Assembly (NCBI RefSeq): GCF_034931045.1
Contig: NZ_JAYGHH010000017.1
Span: forward strand, 19,499 to 83,498
Origin: Nodularia sp034931045
Lineage (GTDB): Bacteria > Cyanobacteriota > Cyanobacteriia > Cyanobacteriales > Nostocaceae
DNA length: 64,000 nt
Direction of reading: 5' to 3'
The position numbers and the translations under genes are program-made. The notes beneath the pieces were generated by a model. It saw nothing but the letters and a program-made list of their open reading frames with translations. It had not been told where the DNA came from and made no database searches. This document shows positions 17,820 to 26,332 of this stretch, one piece after another (positions within the stretch are counted from its first letter, which is position 1; each line of letters begins with the position of its first letter).

Positions 17820-19136
17820 TTATTTCCAAATTAAATCAAGGCGTTGTTGAGCTGCTTTTAAACTTTGTTCTGGAGATGCACCCAGCAAGGTAGCCTCAAT
17901 AGCTCGACCTAAACTATCAGATAAACTACTATAACCAGCAATAATCGGTCTACCACGTGCCGCAGGCATTTGTTCTAGAAAAACTTTTAACACGGGTTTT
18001 TCGGTAATGAATTGCTGATAAGCTGCACTTTGGGTAGATTTAATATTCACTGGCAAAAAACCCGTCCCGATACTCCATTCTGTTTGGAATTCTTCACTCA
18101 AAACAAACTCTAAAAACTTGAGTGCGGCTTCTTCTCTGGCTGGGGTAGTCTTCATTACATAGAAATTACCATCGCCAATGACCGTGGCTTTTTCTACACT
18201 TACAGGCATAGGAAATACCTGATAATCAACATTAGACTTCATGATATAAGTCCAAGGGCCTGTAATCTGCATAGCAACACGACCGGCGATAAAGTCGTCT
18301 TCTTCATAACCACGCTCAGGTGCAGATAACTTGGCTGAACCATCTTTGATTAAGTCTTGCCAGAATTGCAAAGCTGTAACGGCTGCCTCGGTTGTCAAAT
18401 TTGGTCGATTATCATCAGTAATAATATCCCCGCCAGCACTCCATAAAAAGGGGAACCAATTAAATACAGTCCATTCGCCTTTACCTAAAGGTAATAAAAT
18501 TCCATGCTGTTCGGGTTTACCGTCGCCATCTTTGTCTATGGTCAATTTTTTGGCAACTTCTCTTAATTCTGACCAAGTTTTTGGTGTTTCGGTAATTCCT
18601 GCTGCTTGGAACAACTGAGGGCGGTAAAAAATGCCCAGATTGCTGGTGTAAAGTGGAACTGACCAAAGATGGTTGTTTAATGTTAAGGCTGCCAATAAGT
18701 TGGGGCTAATTTCCGATTTTAGGGGTAATTTGTCCAACCAATCTTCTAAAGGTCTAATTGCGCCTAATTCACTAAACTGACCTGTTAATTGTGGGTAAAA
18801 ACTCAGGATATCTGGAGGGACATTTCCGACAACTGCGGCGAGAATTTTCGGCAATTGTTGGTCTAGTCCACCGGCAAAAATAGATTCTACTTGGATATCA
18901 GGATGAGTCTGATTAAATTTATCGACTAATTTTTGAAACACATCTCGATTAACTGGGGGATTAATTCCTTGCCACAATGTCAAACGAATTACACCATCAT
19001 CTTTTTGTGATGAAGCTTGACAGCCAGATAAGATGACTAGACATGAAATCAGAACAATTCCTAAAACTAATCGTTTCCCAGCAGAAGCAAGACACTGGCG
19101 AAAATAAATAGTAATGGGGTGTAGTAAAAGAGTCAT
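17820..19136 (-). CDS. Sugar ABC transporter substrate-binding lipoprotein
   Basis: This is a family 1 extracellular solute-binding protein (maltose/trehalose-binding type) of about 438 aa. A lipobox LVILSGC places the lipidated Cys near residue 39. The mature part opens IRLTLWQGINPPVNRDVFQKLV, and PWTYIMKSN lies near 300, as in sugar-binding proteins. I prefer the ATG at 19136 to the in-frame ATG at 19148. TGGGGATAAAA before 19136 forms a good ribosome binding site, and it leaves the stop of the upstream glycosyltransferase (19139) just ahead, implying coupled translation. No permease or ATPase gene accompanies it. Confidence 0.87.
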   Translation of the reverse strand: MTLLLHPITIYFRQCLASAGKRLVLGIVLISCLVILSGCQASSQKDDGVIRLTLWQGINPPVNRDVFQKLVDKFNQTHPDIQVESIFAGGLDQQLPKILAAVVGNVPPDILSFYPQLTGQFSELGAIRPLEDWLDKLPLKSEISPNLLAALTLNNHLWSVPLYTSNLGIFYRPQLFQAAGITETPKTWSELREVAKKLTIDKDGDGKPEQHGILLPLGKGEWTVFNWFPFLWSAGGDIITDDNRPNLTTEAAVTALQFWQDLIKDGSAKLSAPERGYEEDDFIAGRVAMQITGPWTYIMKSNVDYQVFPMPVSVEKATVIGDGNFYVMKTTPAREEAALKFLEFVLSEEFQTEWSIGTGFLPVNIKSTQSAAYQQFITEKPVLKVFLEQMPAARGRPIIAGYSSLSDSLGRAIEATLLGASPEQSLKAAQQRLDLIWK

Positions 19137-19138
19137 TT

Positions 19139-20206
19139 TTATCCCCAATGGTTAGCTAAACAATCATCGAGCCAAGCTTCAAAGTTTTCCCCTAAAGCTG
19201 CCAAAGAGTAGACCGCTTCAGCCTGTTCTCGGCAATGACGGCGATCAATTTGCCCTAGTTTGGCGATCGCTTCCACCAGTCCATCTACACTATCGGGTTC
19301 CACCAGCCATCCTGTTTTGCCTGAGTTGACAATTTCACTTGGTCCACCACGATTATAAGCAATCACTGGCACACCACAAGCCAGAGCTTCTATGCACACA
19401 TTCCCAAAGGCTTCCACCCAATGGGGAGTCATTAATAACCCCCGGCATTTTCCTAAAGCTTTCTGGAGGGCTGAAGTTGTTAAAAACCCCTCATAGATAA
19501 ATGGGGCTGAGGGAAATTCGGCTTGAATCCATTGCCAGTACTGAGGGTTTTCTATTTTACCCCAAATCTTTAAAGGAATCTGGGTTTTGTTAATTGCCGA
19601 AATAGCATCTTCTAAGCCTTTTTCTGGAGCAATGCGCCCCACCCATCCTAAGTAATCTTGGGGGTGTAAATTACAGTCATAAAGACTGAGATCCAATCCA
19701 TTTTCCAGACAACGACAGGCGGAAGCAAAACCAAAGGTTTGGGCTTGGGCTTGAGTATGAACAGCAATTGTTCCGGGGAAACGCCGAGCCACATTATGGA
19801 TAGCTTCATCCATAACTATAGACAAAGACCCCATACTGACCAAATGGGCTACAGGACGCTGGAAAAAAGGCGTGAGATAAAAAGGTAGCCAATCATAGGC
19901 AAAGTTCAACACAATATCAAACTCTGACTGCAATTTCCTTGCTGTTTCCCACATCTGTGCTAAAACACTACCTGCGGGAATAGAAACAGGAGTATTGCGT
20001 TCCTGATGTTGTGCAGAGTCTGGGGCTACTCCGGCTACTTCTATGACCTGTCCATAGGCTGACTGAGATCCTTGGGGTGCAACAATGGTAACACTATGGT
20101 TACGGTCAATTAAGGACTGAACCACATTGCCCAGGGTTAATTCTACGCCACCTCCCTCACCTGAACCTAAAAAACCAATGGGTGTAGATACACATAACAA
20201 ACGCAT
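19139..20206 (-). CDS. Glycosyltransferase family 4 (GT-B fold)
   Basis: The 355-aa retaining glycosyltransferase opens with LCVSTPIGFLGSGEGGGVELTLGN, a nucleotide-sugar/acceptor loop. It carries LGWVGRIAPEKGLEDAI (start of the C-terminal domain, about 186-202). Its donor-binding motif EAFGNVCIEALACGVPVIAYNRGGPSEIV (about 262-290) contains the EX7E pattern. It probably adds a sugar to a cell-surface glycan or small molecule, but the acceptor is unknown. It is coupled to the sugar-binding lipoprotein downstream, an unusual partner that may hint at glycolipid or compatible-solute metabolism. Confidence 0.85.
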   Translation of the reverse strand: MRLLCVSTPIGFLGSGEGGGVELTLGNVVQSLIDRNHSVTIVAPQGSQSAYGQVIEVAGVAPDSAQHQERNTPVSIPAGSVLAQMWETARKLQSEFDIVLNFAYDWLPFYLTPFFQRPVAHLVSMGSLSIVMDEAIHNVARRFPGTIAVHTQAQAQTFGFASACRCLENGLDLSLYDCNLHPQDYLGWVGRIAPEKGLEDAISAINKTQIPLKIWGKIENPQYWQWIQAEFPSAPFIYEGFLTTSALQKALGKCRGLLMTPHWVEAFGNVCIEALACGVPVIAYNRGGPSEIVNSGKTGWLVEPDSVDGLVEAIAKLGQIDRRHCREQAEAVYSLAALGENFEAWLDDCLANHWG

Positions 20207-20609
20207 GATGGTAGAGGGGTGTTAATGGGATAAATATATCAAAATGTTTAGTGGTACGGTTATTGCGATAGCGAAGCGCTGCTGCAAGCAGATCGCACCT
20301 TGCTATAAAACCGAACCGACTCAATTATAAATTTGTCTAATGTTTTAAGTAGGAAGCTTGATTGAGATCAAAGATTGATAGAGGAAGAATACTGGTGGTC
20401 AGCAAGCTAAAAAGCTGAAGATTCAACTACCTCATACTAAATCCATTAGATATAGTAACCGCCAAGGTTGTTAGGACATGGCAAAAGCCTAAAACCCAGT
20501 CACAGCCAGTCTTTCATTTTTGACTTTTGCTATAATACCCCATTTTCAATACCCAGTGTCTGATCCTCATCGCCACAATTGCTGAAACGAAGCTAGAGAG
20601 GAAGATTAT
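20207..20609. other. Divergent promoter region of the glycosyltransferase and dnaK
   Basis: There are 403 bp with no coding frame. A fragment GCGATAGCGAAGCGCTGCTGCAAGCAGATCGC-type repeat sits at 20264-20296. The dnaK start at 20610 is preceded by AGAGAGGAAG. I looked for a CIRCE element (TTAGCACTC..GAGTGCTAA) and did not find one, so HrcA control from this leader is not supported. Confidence 0.45.
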
Positions 20610-22481
20610 ATGCCGAAAGTAATTGGAATTGATTTAGGAACGACTAACTCTTGCGTTGCTGTCATGGAAGGTGGACAACCCTTAGTCATTGCTAACGCTG
20701 AAGGACAACGGGTGACTCCTTCTGTGGTGGCTTACACTAAGTCTGGTGAACGCTTGGTTGGTCAAATTGCCAGACGACAAGCGGTGATGAACCCAGAAAA
20801 TACCTTTTATTCAGTAAAACGCTTTATTGGGCGCAAACATGAAGAAATTACCCATGAAGCGACAGAGGTGACTTATAAAGTTGTGCGCGATCGCGACGGT
20901 AATGTTAAACTCGACTGTCCCGCAGCTGGCAAGCAATTTGCACCGGAAGAAGTTTCCGCCCAAGTCCTGCGGAAGTTGGTTGATGATACAAGTAAATATC
21001 TGGGAGACAAAGTTACTCAAGCTGTAATTACGGTTCCAGCTTATTTCAACGACTCTCAACGCCAAGCGACTAAAGACGCGGGAAAAATTGCCGGTTTAGA
21101 AGTTCTCCGCATTATCAACGAACCGACAGCAGCAGCACTGGCTTATGGTTTAGATAAGAAGACCAACGAAACTATCTTGGTCTTTGACTTGGGTGGGGGA
21201 ACTTTTGACGTTTCCATTTTGGAAGTAGGAGACGGTGTATTTGAAGTTAAATCCACCAGTGGCGACACCCATTTAGGTGGTGACGACTTTGATAAAAAGA
21301 TTGTCGATTGGTTGGCTAATGAGTTTCTGCGTAATCAAGGTATTGACCTGCGTAAAGATAAGCAAGCTTTACAAAGACTAACTGAAGCCGCAGAAAAAGC
21401 CAAAATTGAACTTTCCAGTGCGACTCAAACCAATATTAACCTCCCCTTTATCACCGCGACTCAAACAGGGCCACAACATCTGGATATGACGTTGACCAGG
21501 GCTAAATTTGAGGAAATGACGGCGGATCTTTTAGATCGTTGTCGTCAACCAGTGCAGCAAGCGTTGCAAGATGCCAAATTGAGCAATGGGGAAATTGATG
21601 AAGTTGTATTAGTGGGTGGTTCGACTCGGATTCCGGCTGTGCAAGAATTGGTGCGACGGATTATTGGTAAAGATCCTTGTCAGGGTGTGAACCCTGATGA
21701 AGTGGTAGCGATTGGTGCTGCTATTCAAGCAGGTGTTTTAGCTGGTGAGGTGAAAGATATTCTGCTGTTAGATGTCACTCCCTTGTCTTTGGGTGTGGAA
21801 ACTCTCGGTGGTGTGATGACTAAGATTATTGACCGCAATACTACTATCCCGGTGAAAAAGTCGGAAATCTTCTCAACTGCTGCTGACGGTCAAACAAATG
21901 TCGAAGTTCATGCTCTCCAAGGTGAGAGGGAATTCGCTAAAGATAACAAGAGTTTGGGAACTTTCCGCTTAGATGGAATTCCGCCAGCACCTAGAGGTGT
22001 CCCACAAATTGAGGTGACTTTTGATATTGATGCTAATGGTATTCTTTCTGTGACTGCTCAAGATAAGGCTACGGGTAAACAGCAGTCGATTTCTATTACT
22101 GGTGCTTCCACCCTCGATAAGCGGGATGTGGAAAATATGGTACGAGATGCAGAATCCCACGCTGAGTCAGACCGCAAACGCCGTGAACAAATTGATACTA
22201 AAAACATGGCGGATTCCTTGGCTTATCAAGCCCAGAAGCAACTGCAAGATTTGGGTGATAAGGTGAGTGCTGAGGATCGTAGCCGAGTTGAAGGGTTAGT
22301 ACAGGATTTGCAAGAAGCGATTAATCAAGATAATTTTGATCGCATGAAGTCTCTGACCAATGAGTTACAGCAAGCTTTAATGCAAGTTGGTAGTGCTGTT
22401 TATGCTCAAGCTGGTGGAGGTGATGGCGATCGCGCCAGTGGTGAAGATGTAATTGATGCCGATTTTGTGGAAAGTAAGTAA
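20610..22481 (+). CDS. dnaK: Chaperone DnaK (Hsp70)
   Basis: This 623-aa Hsp70 binds unfolded peptides in an ATP-dependent cycle with DnaJ and GrpE. The ATPase domain (1-385) has GIDLGTTNSCVAV, the VFDLGGGTFDVSIL phosphate-2 motif near 192-205, and VVLVGGSTRIP near 331-341. The hydrophobic linker DILLLDVTPLSLG follows. The substrate domain and lid end in EDVIDADFVESK. The length and EEVD-like acidic tail match the main housekeeping cyanobacterial DnaK (DnaK2 type), although cyanobacteria have several paralogues and I cannot rank them. No dnaJ or grpE is adjacent. A good AGAGGAAG site precedes the ATG. Confidence 0.96.
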   Translation: MPKVIGIDLGTTNSCVAVMEGGQPLVIANAEGQRVTPSVVAYTKSGERLVGQIARRQAVMNPENTFYSVKRFIGRKHEEITHEATEVTYKVVRDRDGNVKLDCPAAGKQFAPEEVSAQVLRKLVDDTSKYLGDKVTQAVITVPAYFNDSQRQATKDAGKIAGLEVLRIINEPTAAALAYGLDKKTNETILVFDLGGGTFDVSILEVGDGVFEVKSTSGDTHLGGDDFDKKIVDWLANEFLRNQGIDLRKDKQALQRLTEAAEKAKIELSSATQTNINLPFITATQTGPQHLDMTLTRAKFEEMTADLLDRCRQPVQQALQDAKLSNGEIDEVVLVGGSTRIPAVQELVRRIIGKDPCQGVNPDEVVAIGAAIQAGVLAGEVKDILLLDVTPLSLGVETLGGVMTKIIDRNTTIPVKKSEIFSTAADGQTNVEVHALQGEREFAKDNKSLGTFRLDGIPPAPRGVPQIEVTFDIDANGILSVTAQDKATGKQQSISITGASTLDKRDVENMVRDAESHAESDRKRREQIDTKNMADSLAYQAQKQLQDLGDKVSAEDRSRVEGLVQDLQEAINQDNFDRMKSLTNELQQALMQVGSAVYAQAGGGDGDRASGEDVIDADFVESK

Positions 22482-22933
22482 AAAAACCATCCCCAACCCC
22501 TCCCCACCAGCGAGGCGTGTACACACAAGCCCTGTTTTGCCCCCTAAATCCCCCAAATTTGGGGGACTTTGGAAATTCTTGTTCTCCCATAATTGGGGTT
22601 TAGGAGGCGAGTTAGAGGAAAAATCAATAGTCAAAAGTCAATTTTGAATTGGAGATGGGGGTGATTTTGAGGAGGTAGGAATTAGAAATTTTTCTTTATC
22701 TAGACTAAACGGTTTAGTTTAGTTAATTGCGGGGTTGACGTGTCGCAATCATCTGGATTTTCACCAGCAAATACATCATATCACATGATTATTAATATTT
22801 AGATAAGTTTGAGCTTCGGTTAACTATGAGGTGGCTATATATATTTTTTCTCACAGAAATAATGGGACTAAGCACCAGAAAATTTGTATACTTTGGGTTT
22901 CACTAATTTAACTTTGAAAATAAGTTCATAATT
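22482..22933. other. Intergenic region dnaK-murF with palindromic repeat (22550-22565)
   Basis: There are 452 bp. CCCCCAAATTTGGGGG (22550-22565) is a perfect 16-bp palindrome within a C-rich then G-rich repeat of a type frequent in cyanobacterial genomes. It also lies where a dnaK terminator would be expected (69 bp after the stop), but the T tract is weak. Two overlapping minus-strand frames across it are repeat-derived. From 22700 to 22930 the region is AT-rich promoter-like sequence for murF. Confidence 0.55.
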
Positions 22934-24298
22934 ATGCCTTGGTCTGTTAGCATCTCCCAATTGTTAGAAGTTCTGTGCGCCCAAGCTATCAATTTATCTG
23001 AAGCTGCTTTCACACAAGTCAGCAGCGCTATCCAAACAGATACCCGGATGATCAAACCTGGGGAAGTGTTTTTGGCTTTACGAGGGGAAAAATTTGATGG
23101 ACACGATTTCGTCCCCACTGCGATCGCTCAAGGTGCTTTAGCGGCGATTGTGGATGGTGATTATGATAATCCGGGTTTACCTGTATTGCAAGTTAAAAAC
23201 ACCTTAGTAGCATATCAGCAACTGGGTAGATGGTGGCGCGATCGCTTAAATATTCCAGTGATTGGGGTGACAGGTTCTGTAGGTAAAACCACAACAAAGG
23301 AATTGATCGCCGCAGTATTAGCAACTCAGGGACGAGTTCACAAAACTTTTGGCAATTTTAATAACGAAATCGGCGTTCCCAAAACTTTGTTAGAACTGGA
23401 TACAGAACATGACTATGCTGTGGTGGAAATGGCCATGCGGGGTGAGGGACAAATTGCCGAACTCACACAAATCGCCCTTCCGAATATTGGGGTAATTACT
23501 AATGTAGGCACGGCACATATTGAGTTATTGGGTTCTGAAGAAGCGATCGCTCGTGCTAAATGTGAGTTATTAGCCGAAATGCCTGAAGATGGTGTAGCTA
23601 TTCTCAATCATGATAATTCCCTATTAATGGCTACAGCGCAGCAAGTTTGGTCTGGGGAAGTTGTCACTTATGGCTTATCTGGTGGCGACATTCAAGGAGT
23701 GCTGACTGATAACGAAACGATAAAAGTTAACGGAATGGGGCTACCTTTGCCTTTACCTGGTCGTCACAATGCCAGTAATTTTTTAGCAGCTTTAGCAGTA
23801 GCGCAGGTTTTAGGAATCCCCTGGTCAACTTTGCAAAATGGTGTCAAGGTGAATATGCCCACGGGGCGATCGCAACGATTTACCCTGCCCCATGATATTA
23901 TTCTCTTAGATGAAACTTATAATGCTGCACCAGAAGCTATGGAAGCAGCTTTGCAATTATTGGCAGATACACCGGGAAAACGCAAAATTGCGGTATTAGG
24001 TGCAATGAAAGAATTAGGAGAGCGATCGCTGCAATTGCACCAAAGAGTGGGTGAAACGGTGCAGAAGTTGCAATTAGACGGTTTGCTAGTTTTAGTGGAT
24101 AGTACAGATGCACAAGCGATCGCTCAAAGTGCTGGGGATATCCCATCAGAATGCTTTGCTACTCATGGTGATTTAGTAGCCAGATTAAAGACATTTGTTC
24201 AAACAGGCGATCGCATTTTATTCAAAGCCGCCCATTCAGTAGGACTTGATCGTGTTGTTAATCAATTTTGTGCGGAATTTACAGTAATTAGCAAGTAA
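22934..24298 (+). CDS. murF: UDP-N-acetylmuramoyl-tripeptide--D-Ala-D-Ala ligase
   Basis: This 454-aa Mur ligase adds D-Ala-D-Ala to the UDP-MurNAc tripeptide in the last cytoplasmic step of peptidoglycan precursor synthesis. The N-terminal domain has DTRMIKPGEVFLALRGEKFDGHDF. The ATP P-loop is GVTGSVGKTTTKE (about residues 111-123). NEIGVPKTLLEL and the Lys/His-rich central motif EMAMRGEGQIAEL follow. The ligase C-terminal domain includes LLDETYNAAPEAM. It is full length. The start ATG follows an AT-rich leader. It is the last clearly housekeeping gene before the secretion-like cluster. Confidence 0.96.
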   Translation: MPWSVSISQLLEVLCAQAINLSEAAFTQVSSAIQTDTRMIKPGEVFLALRGEKFDGHDFVPTAIAQGALAAIVDGDYDNPGLPVLQVKNTLVAYQQLGRWWRDRLNIPVIGVTGSVGKTTTKELIAAVLATQGRVHKTFGNFNNEIGVPKTLLELDTEHDYAVVEMAMRGEGQIAELTQIALPNIGVITNVGTAHIELLGSEEAIARAKCELLAEMPEDGVAILNHDNSLLMATAQQVWSGEVVTYGLSGGDIQGVLTDNETIKVNGMGLPLPLPGRHNASNFLAALAVAQVLGIPWSTLQNGVKVNMPTGRSQRFTLPHDIILLDETYNAAPEAMEAALQLLADTPGKRKIAVLGAMKELGERSLQLHQRVGETVQKLQLDGLLVLVDSTDAQAIAQSAGDIPSECFATHGDLVARLKTFVQTGDRILFKAAHSVGLDRVVNQFCAEFTVISK

Positions 24299-25093
24299 AT
24301 AAAGTACACATATTAAGGTTATAAATCTTGTAGGGTGTGCATCTTTGTCCACCCTTATATACACTAATGGTTTCAAAATCCGGGTATACAATCTTCAATG
24401 CGTAATTAACCAGAAAAAGTATCGAATTTTCAAGAAATAAAGCTATTAAATTCAATATTTAGACCTAATTTTTGGTGTGGAAATATATATTTCCCGGATA
24501 AATAAAGTCCGCAGGTGCGGACTTAAAAATTGGATAAGGTTAGGTTCTTAACAAGATGGACTACAACTTGTTAGAGGTTATCTTTATTATTAATAAAAGA
24601 TTTTAAAAAATCAAGTATCCAAGATCAACCCTTGAGACAAAATTACCGTATTTATGTCTTATTGTGCCTGAATAAATGTTAATTAGATAGGAAGTATAAA
24701 AAACCCTTGAATACATCTACATAGGGTTTGCTGTTCGCGTAGCGTGCCGTTGTTTTGTCGTCGAGGTAGGGAACAGGGAACAGTCTCAGCTATCTGTCAA
24801 TCCCCAAACCTTCGATTTATCTGGGTTTTATATTTATTCAGCAAGCCCTATATAGCGGTATGCACTTGAATGAAGTTTATTATAGTCCCCTTTTTCTCTA
24901 AAAAATCGCTTCAATTTAATTAAATCTTAATAATTGGTTAATATATCCTTAATAAAAGGCAATACATTGAACCTATATTATATTTTGGGGACATAAATTT
25001 CTTGCTTAAGTATGAATTTTAGATCAATTTAGATGGTAAAAGTTTTAAGAATGAATACAAAGGATCTTTGTTACAGATAATGAGGGGAGGCAA
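24299..25093. other. Long AT-rich intergenic region with a MITE-like insertion
   Basis: There are 795 bp between murF and the first gene of the type IV secretion-like cluster, with no convincing gene. A MITE-like element (24722-24850) sits in the middle. Further right, the run to 25093 is AT-rich and ends in GAGGGGAGG, a strong ribosome binding site at 25082-25090 for the gene at 25094. TATATTATATTTTG near 24973 may be a promoter -10 area. Confidence 0.5.
24722..24850. mobile_element. 129-bp MITE-like element with terminal inverted repeats
   Basis: The ends TAGGGTTTGCTG (24722-24733) and CAGCAAGCCCTA (24839-24850) are inverted repeats with one mismatch. The ends begin and finish with TA, as expected for insertion at TA by IS630/Tc1-type transposases. 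No coding capacity is present. Related termini occur at 61383-61598, and end-like fragments lie near 2128, 17806, 38288 and 61970. Confidence 0.7.
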
Positions 25094-25708
25094 ATGTCTA
25101 TAAATTCCAGTGTGAGAAGATTCAGCAAAGGCTTAGGTGCTAGTACAAAAAAAACATCTAGACAATTGAGAGTTATCGGGGAATCATGGCATCTTAGCAT
25201 GATTGAGTCTGTACCATTTTTAGTTGCTTGTGCTGTGTTTGTAAGCGTAGTTAGTTTAAAAAGTCCCATTCTGCTTTTTTGTGTGATAGCGGGTAGCTTA
25301 ATCGCCATACTCATGCAACAAATTGGACAGCAAGTGCATTTGCCCAAACGATGGCTTATACTATTACAAATATTGGCAGTATCTGTCATTCTTTGTTTCT
25401 TCTGGTTAGACTATTTTGCCACACCTGCAAATGCACAATTTTTTGGTAGGGCTGAAGATTTTTTTCGTAATACTTTAACTCAAGGCACAGAAAACACTAA
25501 CAATAGCCAACCAGCAGTAAGCTTAATATTCAATGTATTAAGGGCAATTTATTTACTTTATATTGCAGTTTCTCTAATTGGTGTGATTAATGCAGTGCGT
25601 AAAGATGAAGATTGGCAAAGTATAGCCAGAGTACCCTTATTAGTAGTTGTCGCCGTCACTGTTGCTGATGTCCTGACAGGCTTTGTAATTGGTGATAGTA
25701 GTAACTAG
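25094..25708 (+). CDS. VirB2-like pilin-type membrane protein (T4SS)
   Basis: The 204-aa first gene of the secretion-like cluster. Its C-terminal half resembles a VirB2/TrbC pilin. A small-residue cleavage-like motif PANAQ (residues 111-115) is followed by a short amphipathic part. Two hydrophobic helices (about 143-163 and 181-199) are separated by a charged loop (RKDEDWQS). The N-terminal 110 residues are unusual because they contain about three further hydrophobic segments (39-54, 57-75, 87-107), much longer than a normal pilin leader. It is assigned from topology and from its place before VirB3- and VirB4-like genes. An excellent ribosome binding site is present. Confidence 0.55.
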   Translation: MSINSSVRRFSKGLGASTKKTSRQLRVIGESWHLSMIESVPFLVACAVFVSVVSLKSPILLFCVIAGSLIAILMQQIGQQVHLPKRWLILLQILAVSVILCFFWLDYFATPANAQFFGRAEDFFRNTLTQGTENTNNSQPAVSLIFNVLRAIYLLYIAVSLIGVINAVRKDEDWQSIARVPLLVVVAVTVADVLTGFVIGDSSN

Positions 25709-25718
25709 TAGCGTAGTG

Positions 25719-25750
25719 AATTCAAAATTCAAAATTCAAAACTCAAAAAT
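25719..25750. repeat. Short tandem heptamer repeat (ATTCAAA)
   Basis: About four imperfect copies of ATTCAAA/ACTCAAA stand in tandem directly after the VirB2-like gene. Seven-base tandem repeats (STRR type) are characteristic of heterocystous cyanobacteria. Confidence 0.7.
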
Positions 25751-25784
25751 CGTATCCTCTAGGCTTTTTATTGATTTTGAACAG

Positions 25785-25948
25785 TAATTACGAATTACGT
25801 AAAGCCTTCGGCATAGCTGCGCTTAGAGCGAAGCTCCTCTGAAAGAGGCATTACGAATTACAAATTACGAATTACGTTAGCGAAGCTCCTCTGAAAGAGG
25901 CATTACGAATTACGAATTACGAATTACAAATTACGAATTACGAATTAA
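25785..25948. repeat. AATTACG heptamer tract with embedded hairpin element, copy A
   Basis: Tandem AATTACG units flank two insertions of a hairpin sequence. The hairpin has core GCGAAGCTCCTCTGAAAGAGG, in which CCTCT/AGAGG forms the stem; only the first insertion carries the longer AAGCCTTCGGCATAGCTGCG part. The same hairpin occurs inverted at 34186-34270 and in the same orientation at 62934-63030. It fills the whole gap between the VirB2-like and VirB3-like genes. Confidence 0.85.
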
Positions 25949-25954
25949 AAAATT

Positions 25955-26332
25955 ATGACTCAAGAAAGAGAGCAAGAATTTCGTCCAGTTAATCAGATAC
26001 TAGGATCACAACCATCATTAGGGCCAATTCCTGCTGACCAAATCTTTCCTTGGATTGTAATTATTTTAGCTGCTTACTTCGTTGTGAATGGAGTTTTTGG
26101 AGGTATTTTTGCAGATGATTTCCAAAGATGGTTATGGACAGTATTAATTGCAGGATGGGGAATAGCAACTTGGTGGATATTAACTGGTGGTAGGAGTTGG
26201 CGTTTTTTAAGCAAATTCGTGGGAGTTCCCACTTGGACAAGAGGCTTTGCACGTTATCAAAGCTTGTTAGAAATTAACCATGAAGCAAAAAATCGGAAAA
26301 CAAAGCATAAGCATCGCCGGCAAAGAAAGTAG
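25955..26332 (+). CDS. VirB3-like small membrane protein (T4SS)
   Basis: The 125-aa protein has two adjacent hydrophobic helices (about residues 30-52 and 57-77), a tryptophan-rich segment, and a strongly basic tail (KNRKTKHKHRRQRK). Size, two-helix topology and position directly before and overlapping the VirB4 ATPase match VirB3, a small inner-membrane subunit that works with VirB4. No sequence motif proves this. Its last 53 bp overlap the likely start of the VirB4 gene, so translation may be coupled. Confidence 0.55.
   Translation: MTQEREQEFRPVNQILGSQPSLGPIPADQIFPWIVIILAAYFVVNGVFGGIFADDFQRWLWTVLIAGWGIATWWILTGGRSWRFLSKFVGVPTWTRGFARYQSLLEINHEAKNRKTKHKHRRQRK

Noticed and set aside
20500..20609. 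CIRCE operator upstream of dnaK
   Set aside because: No TTAGCACTC-N9-GAGTGCTAA-like inverted repeat is present.
25785..25948. Possible CRISPR array (regular short repeats)
   Set aside because: The repeats are 7-bp tandem units plus a hairpin insertion. There are no unique spacers of constant length and no cas genes.
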